Assembly (NCBI GenBank): GCA_023247575.1
Contig: JAHFGE010000029.1
Coordinates: forward strand, 1-10,227
Source: Candidatus Omnitrophota bacterium
GTDB lineage: Bacteria > Omnitrophota > Gorgyraeia > Zapsychrales > Fredricksoniimonadaceae
Direction of reading: 5' to 3'
Length of the DNA stretch: 10,227 nucleotides
The notes under the pieces were generated by a model. That model ran no database searches. It saw nothing but the letters and a program-made list of their open reading frames with translations, and was not told the origin of the DNA. Below, piece by piece: positions 6,365-10,227 of the stretch. Numbering within the stretch: position 1 is the first letter of the stretch; each line of letters begins with the position of its first letter. The position numbers were made by a program, and so were the translations under genes.

Positions 6365-8448
6365 AAAGTCAAAATGAGAAATAGTAACATGGCTGCTGTG
6401 ACAAGAATATAAATCCATTGTCCCCCGGGCGGATCATAGCGAAATTCGACTAGGGATTGGCCTACAGGCGCCAACGATTCTGTCGGGGCAGAAACCCAAA
6501 CACCTTTAAAGGCTCCATTAGAGCGTACCAAGTTTTGCTGTTGGCCGTTGACAAATACTTTCCAATATCTGGTAAAGCTGTCATTATAAACTAAAAATTT
6601 TTTGGTTATGAATTTCGTTGTTAAAACGAGCTTGTTGACATCGAAATGGTTGACTTCCACTCCTTGACCCGGCCCGTCCATGGGCTGATACGTCTGATCA
6701 ATGGTGTTATCGATCGTAGGAGCATGGTCGTAGACCACGATTTTATGCCTTGCATATTCAGCCAAAGTATCTTCTGTGTTGTGCATAGATAAATCGAACG
6801 TATAACGTGCCGCTGATTGCGGATAACCAATTCTGGCCGGCGCATCGGTCATACTCATTAAATAATAAAAATCTTCATAGTGAACAAATTGGTAAAGACG
6901 CGCGTCGCTGGTTACGGGTTCAGCTGGCCTTACCCATGCAAAAGACGGTTTAACATGACCAAAAGGCATAGGGTATTGAAACTCTTTGGCATTCGCTGCG
7001 TAATAGCCCATGACTTGAACGGGCTGGACAATCATGAGCAGGCTAAAAAGCGCAATCCAAAACAGCTCTCCTTTTTTCCATAAGCCAGCATAATAGACGC
7101 AAAATAACCCGGCACTGACGGCCACCGTCAGCCATGAAGAAGAAATAATATGTGACTGATGGTAAAGAAACCAAGCAAAACAGCCATGTAAAAAAAGAAT
7201 GCCCGTTACGAGCATTTTTTTATGGCTAAAATCCGTTGGATGAAATGCCAATAAATTGCGTAACAAAGCTACCCCTAAAAGGATCAACAAAGGCAAAAAG
7301 AAAACGCCGAAGAAAAATAGATTACGGAAATACCGAAAGTAGAACACATGATGATAAAGCCAGTGATGGACGCCTGTGGCCGGACCAAGAGCAATCAATG
7401 CTATCAGCACAGTCATAGCGACCAGCAAAACATTCAAACGGCTAAGACGAAGCCATATCCCTAGAGCGATCAGCAAAAAGAAAAATACAGAAACAAAGTA
7501 CAGTGAGTCGGAACCATAGGTTAATTGATCCAGGTTCGAGAAGAAATAACTCATATCCATTCGCTCACCCAAGCCGCCGCTCTGGGCTATTTCCTTATAA
7601 AGCATCCCTCCTTCATTAGCCATAGTGCGCTCATAACATTCTTGCAGGGAAGCATACTGACAGTGACGTCCTGGCGCTACCACATCGCCATGAGTATCAA
7701 TGATTTTATAAACTAACAAAGGAAGCAGGGCGATGACAAGACCTGCTAAACCTACGATCCCCACACCAATATGTTTTTGAATGAAGCTAAAGCCCCGACT
7801 AAGGAATTTCCTGACCTGTGACCCAAATAAAAGAACAAAACATAAAACAAAAACCAAGACCACAGTGACAAAATAAAACGGCAAATAGGAGCTGGCAGCT
7901 ATCATGAGACTAAAAATCAGCCCCCAAAAATAGCGACGGCAAGGCTGACGGCCAAAGGCAACCAGAAAATAAAAAAACCAGACTGTGGGCACTAAAATTT
8001 CAACCAGAGTCAATTGAGTAAACATAGATAAGCCAAGGCTCGAGAATAAAAGACCGATATAAGCCGCGTAAGCCCAAGTGCGGCTTTGAAAAATCTCTTT
8101 GGCCAAAAAAAAGAAACCGATTGTCCCTATCCAGAAGTAGGCCACCATGTAAATCATAAAACCCTGGTAGTAGTTGATGCCGAAAAGTTTGAGAATACCA
8201 ACCAGTTGAGTGACGGGATTGAATAAGTTGCAGATGGAGAGTGCATAGAATGGCCTGCCTAAGACCACAAACGGTTCCCATAAAGGCACCACACCGTTGA
8301 GCAAATTGTTAAAATAAAATTTTATTACAGCATAAATGGTATTGGTGTCGAGATTGACGGGAATATACCCAAGAAGAAAATCCCTCATCAAAAAAAGCCA
8401 GAAGGTAAAGGGCAGGGCCAAGGCTAACATCAAGGGCATGATGCCCAT
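6352..8448 (-). CDS. YfhO-like GT-C membrane protein (698 aa)
   Basis: Polytopic membrane protein resembling the YfhO family. Characterised Firmicute members move a sugar from undecaprenyl phosphate onto a surface polymer such as lipoteichoic acid. Numbering from ATG 8448, the first helix is followed by an acidic residue in the first loop (VNLDTNT, D34), then GVVPLWEPFVVLGRPF (about 52-67). This corresponds to the family's G.lPLWNP...G.PF signature, here with Glu58 in place of the usual Asn. Many helices follow, then a C-terminal beta-rich domain (about 610-677) containing FLVYNDSF.RYWKVFVNG and VEFRYDPP, typical of YfhO proteins, and a last helix. An extracytoplasmic loop has two cysteines eight residues apart (C263, C271). 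No start has a clear ribosome binding site: in-frame options are TTG 8463 and ATG 8448, 8439 and 8430. It appears to be the first gene of the leftward operon. The acceptor here is unknown. Confidence 0.88.
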   Translation of the reverse strand: MGIMPLMLALALPFTFWLFLMRDFLLGYIPVNLDTNTIYAVIKFYFNNLLNGVVPLWEPFVVLGRPFYALSICNLFNPVTQLVGILKLFGINYYQGFMIYMVAYFWIGTIGFFFLAKEIFQSRTWAYAAYIGLLFSSLGLSMFTQLTLVEILVPTVWFFYFLVAFGRQPCRRYFWGLIFSLMIAASSYLPFYFVTVVLVFVLCFVLLFGSQVRKFLSRGFSFIQKHIGVGIVGLAGLVIALLPLLVYKIIDTHGDVVAPGRHCQYASLQECYERTMANEGGMLYKEIAQSGGLGERMDMSYFFSNLDQLTYGSDSLYFVSVFFFLLIALGIWLRLSRLNVLLVAMTVLIALIALGPATGVHHWLYHHVFYFRYFRNLFFFGVFFLPLLILLGVALLRNLLAFHPTDFSHKKMLVTGILFLHGCFAWFLYHQSHIISSSWLTVAVSAGLFCVYYAGLWKKGELFWIALFSLLMIVQPVQVMGYYAANAKEFQYPMPFGHVKPSFAWVRPAEPVTSDARLYQFVHYEDFYYLMSMTDAPARIGYPQSAARYTFDLSMHNTEDTLAEYARHKIVVYDHAPTIDNTIDQTYQPMDGPGQGVEVNHFDVNKLVLTTKFITKKFLVYNDSFTRYWKVFVNGQQQNLVRSNGAFKGVWVSAPTESLAPVGQSLVEFRYDPPGGQWIYILVTAAMLLFLILTLCPS

Positions 8449-8558
8449 TATAAAACAAAACAACAGAATTATGTAGCACTATGTCGTAATCGATGGTATA
8501 CAAACTAATAAATAGTTTTTAACCACGCTCTCGTGGTGAGCGAAGTCGAACCATAAAA
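8449..8558. other. Divergent intergenic spacer
   Basis: This is the only non-coding gap of note. It must contain the promoters for both the leftward operon and the rightward GT-C gene. It holds A+T-rich sequence (about 8480-8520) and the hairpin repeat described separately. Poor -10-like hexamers can be found on both strands (for example around GTATAC, 8497-8502, and TATAAT, 8448-8453, minus), but none has a convincing -35 partner, so I do not call a promoter. Confidence 0.5.
8521..8554 (-). repeat. REP-like dispersed repeat with hairpin (TTCGACTTCGCTCA type)
   Basis: On the minus strand this reads ATGGTTCGACTTCGCTCACC followed by ACGAGAGCGTGGTT. It contains a perfect 6-bp stem with a 4-nt loop (ACCACG-CTCT-CGTGGT, plus strand 8522-8537). 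The core TTCGACTTCGCTCA resembles short palindromic repeats scattered between genes in many bacterial genomes. There is no second copy in this window, so its repeat nature is from recollection and not shown here. It ends 4 nt before the ATG of the rightward gene. No run of T follows the stem on either strand, so it is not an ordinary intrinsic terminator. Confidence 0.5.
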
Positions 8559-10227
8559 ATGCCTTCTAAAAAAATCTTCCTTTTCTTAACGATTGTCGCA
8601 GCCATGATCATTGGCTGGCCGCACTTGCACTTTCAGGACCTTCTTGCTCAAGGCGATTTAGGTCGTGATCTCTGTACCTTTGAACAAGTATTCCACGGCA
8701 AATTGGTCTACAAAGATATTTGGTGGGTGTATGGCCCCCTCATGCCTTATTACTATGGGCTCTTCTACTTGCTTTTTGGATTTAAGATTTCTAGTATTCT
8801 TCTTGGCAAATTTATTCTTAATACTCTTTGTGGCATCTTTTTTTATTTGGCCTCCACGGTCATTATGCCCGCAGCCTGGGCTTTTTTGGCCTCCTGCTTC
8901 TTCTTGCTGTCACAGCAAGATTTCTTTTTTACTTACAACCATATTGCCGCTATGGCTTTGACCTTAGCGGTGTTCTGGCTGCTTTTAAGGTACATTTATG
9001 AAACCAATTTGCGGCTGGGATGGTGGGCTTTGCTTATGAGCGGCGCTATGGGCGTTATTAAAATTAATTTTGGTCTTAGCGCCTTACTAATGACTCTTTT
9101 TACGGTGGCTATCACCGACTTAACCAGTACTTCCCAACGCCAGAAATTCTTTGTAACCGACAGAAAAATTTTTTATGTATGCGGCTTGCTCATCATTCCA
9201 GCTATCTGGGCAGGCATTTATATCTTCTTCCTTAAAGGTTTAACCCTCTATGAAATTCGTCAGTGTTTCCCCTACTTCGGTGACGACCAGCCTTACCACC
9301 AGACCCCTTTTACAACAATGCCATACTATCTTACACAGCAGTGGCTCACCTTTTATCATGCGTGGCTGCAATTTAAAAACATTATGCCTCAGGTCATTGA
9401 CCATCCGGATAGCTTATTGTCTGCTCCCAACCTCTTATTATTCACTATGGTGGTTTTAGGATTCCTATCGCGTCTGGTTATCCATGGATCAACCATAGCC
9501 GGATTCATTTTATCTTTTTCGAAATCTTTTGATGATCGCCGCCGAAAATTCTGGTTAGTACAGATCATCCTTTGGTCTTTCTTTGTGATTAACCTGCAGG
9601 AATTCGTTGTGAGCGGTGTCTGGTATCGTACCTTTTGGTCTCAACCCTTCACTTTGTTTTTTAGCTTCTTGATGATTTCCACGGCCATGGCTTTTTCCCC
9701 CCGCTGGCTGCGCTACATCATAGGCGGCATGTGGGTGGTATTTTTTTCCTGTGCCACTCTTATTGCCTTTGCCTCTATCAAAAGCTCCTGCGCCCCTGAC
9801 AAATTTCTTAATATGCCCAGAGGACAAATTTATGTCGGTAATGAAAGCGCCTGGGTGGATACCGTCAACACGGTAACGGCTTATCTTAATCAGACATTGA
9901 AGAAAGATGAGCTTTTCTTTGCTATGCCTTATGACTGTATCTACTATTACCTCACCGGACGCGAAAGCCCAACTCGCCAGCTAATATTCTTCGACCACAT
10001 CAAAATTCCTTCCGTCCAGGAAGTTTCCGTCATCAAAGAGCTTAAGCAACACCAGGTCAACTATGTCCTCATATCTAACCGCATTGCTTCCAGTGAAACC
10101 GGTTTAGGGATTTTCGGTAAGACCTACTGCCCGCTGATCTACCAATACATCATGTCCAACTTTACTCCTATTTGGCGCTACGGAGGCAATTGGCAAGCCG
10201 AGCCCGGCTGGGCCAACAATCATGGCG
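8559..10227 (+). CDS. GT-C-fold glycosyltransferase-like membrane protein, divergent gene (incomplete at right edge)
   Basis: An open frame from ATG 8559 runs to the window edge without a stop (556 residues, translated by hand). It is a polytopic membrane protein. After one N-terminal helix, the first outer loop contains QGDLGRDL (D33, D37), E42, then VYKDIWWVYGPL (D53, Y58-G59-P60). An acidic residue pair followed by YGP is a common plan for dolichyl/undecaprenyl-phosphate-sugar-dependent GT-C enzymes of the PMT/ArnT-like group. About ten helices follow, with FTYNH near 124-128, then an outer C-terminal domain (from about residue 415) containing ELFFAMPYDCIYYYLTGRES and, near the edge, a CPLIYQY segment and EPGWANNHG. 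That ending matches what I recall at the C-terminus of related proteins, so probably few residues are missing. It is shorter than paralogues A-C and lacks their extra N-terminal module. No ribosome binding site is visible before the ATG. Transcribed away from the leftward operon, it may act in the same pathway. Confidence 0.88.
   Translation, partial: MPSKKIFLFLTIVAAMIIGWPHLHFQDLLAQGDLGRDLCTFEQVFHGKLVYKDIWWVYGPLMPYYYGLFYLLFGFKISSILLGKFILNTLCGIFFYLASTVIMPAAWAFLASCFFLLSQQDFFFTYNHIAAMALTLAVFWLLLRYIYETNLRLGWWALLMSGAMGVIKINFGLSALLMTLFTVAITDLTSTSQRQKFFVTDRKIFYVCGLLIIPAIWAGIYIFFLKGLTLYEIRQCFPYFGDDQPYHQTPFTTMPYYLTQQWLTFYHAWLQFKNIMPQVIDHPDSLLSAPNLLLFTMVVLGFLSRLVIHGSTIAGFILSFSKSFDDRRRKFWLVQIILWSFFVINLQEFVVSGVWYRTFWSQPFTLFFSFLMISTAMAFSPRWLRYIIGGMWVVFFSCATLIAFASIKSSCAPDKFLNMPRGQIYVGNESAWVDTVNTVTAYLNQTLKKDELFFAMPYDCIYYYLTGRESPTRQLIFFDHIKIPSVQEVSVIKELKQHQVNYVLISNRIASSETGLGIFGKTYCPLIYQYIMSNFTPIWRYGGNWQAEPGWANNHG

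Noticed and set aside
6365..6418. Longer N-terminus of the small membrane protein from ATG 6418
   Set aside because: The extra 18 residues (MDLYSCHSSHV...) are polar, precede the natural positively charged start of a helix, and increase the overlap with the upstream gene to 67 nt.
8448..8520. Promoter pairs for the divergent genes
   Set aside because: Hexamers such as TATAAT (minus, 8448-8453) and TATACA (plus, near 8498) exist, but none has a recognisable -35 at 16-18 nt in this A+T-rich sequence.
8522..8537. Hairpin as an intrinsic terminator
   Set aside because: The stem is only 6 bp and no T-run follows it on either strand; it also lies between divergent genes, where a terminator is not needed.
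8665..8961. 98-residue plus-strand frame at the start of the divergent gene
   Set aside because: It is a shifted reading of the GT-C gene at 8559, whose frame stays open to the window edge and has the expected motifs.
1..10227. CRISPR array, tRNA or rRNA genes, insertion sequence, phage or defence genes
   Set aside because: No regularly spaced repeats, RNA gene sequences, transposase or nuclease motifs, or paired terminal inverted repeats were seen on either strand.

Overview
The window is almost wholly coding and holds a surface-glycan-type locus dominated by large multi-spanning membrane proteins. Five of its seven genes look like GT-C-fold glycosyltransferases, the integral membrane enzymes that take sugars from polyprenyl-phosphate carriers and act on the outer face of the membrane. 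The other two are an FkbM-family methyltransferase and a small one-helix membrane protein. No RNA gene, CRISPR array, transposase or phage gene is visible.

Six genes lie on the minus strand and read leftwards as one packed, probably co-transcribed unit: a YfhO-like protein (8448-6352), a 75-residue membrane protein (6364-6137), an FkbM methyltransferase (6129-5263), then three tandem paralogous GT-C proteins, here called A (5285-3153, 710 aa), B (3156-895, 753 aa) and C (898 to the left edge, incomplete, 299 aa visible). Every junction overlaps or is at most 7 nt wide; A/B and B/C each use an ATGA stop/start overlap. About 110 nt separate this unit from a divergent plus-strand gene, another GT-C protein (8559 to the right edge, 556 aa visible). 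That spacer carries a hairpin-bearing repeat of the 'TTCGACTTCGCTCA' kind that many bacterial genomes carry in dispersed copies.

A, B and C are the most unusual part. They share an N-terminal membrane module of about 180 residues with a P-E-(R/N)...(F/Y)-Y motif, placed before what looks like the GT-C catalytic loop (acidic pair D213/D232 in A, D201/D220 in B, D194/D213 in C). A and B also share an extracytoplasmic C-terminal domain. They are strongly diverged from one another, so the triplication is old, and each copy may use a different donor or acceptor.

A plausible working model is inference only: the GT-C enzymes add different sugars to a lipid-linked or surface polymer in the periplasm, and the FkbM enzyme O-methylates a sugar or precursor on the cytoplasmic side. 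No nucleotide-sugar synthesis gene, GT-A/GT-B enzyme, flippase or polymerase lies in the window, so these must be elsewhere.

The host looks like a bacterium with a moderately A+T-rich genome. The divergent GT-C protein (GRDL...WWVYGPL near the N-terminus, CPL...EPGWANNHG near the C-terminus) resembles proteins I associate with uncultured Omnitrophota-like bacteria. That is recollection of family style and not a demonstrated assignment.
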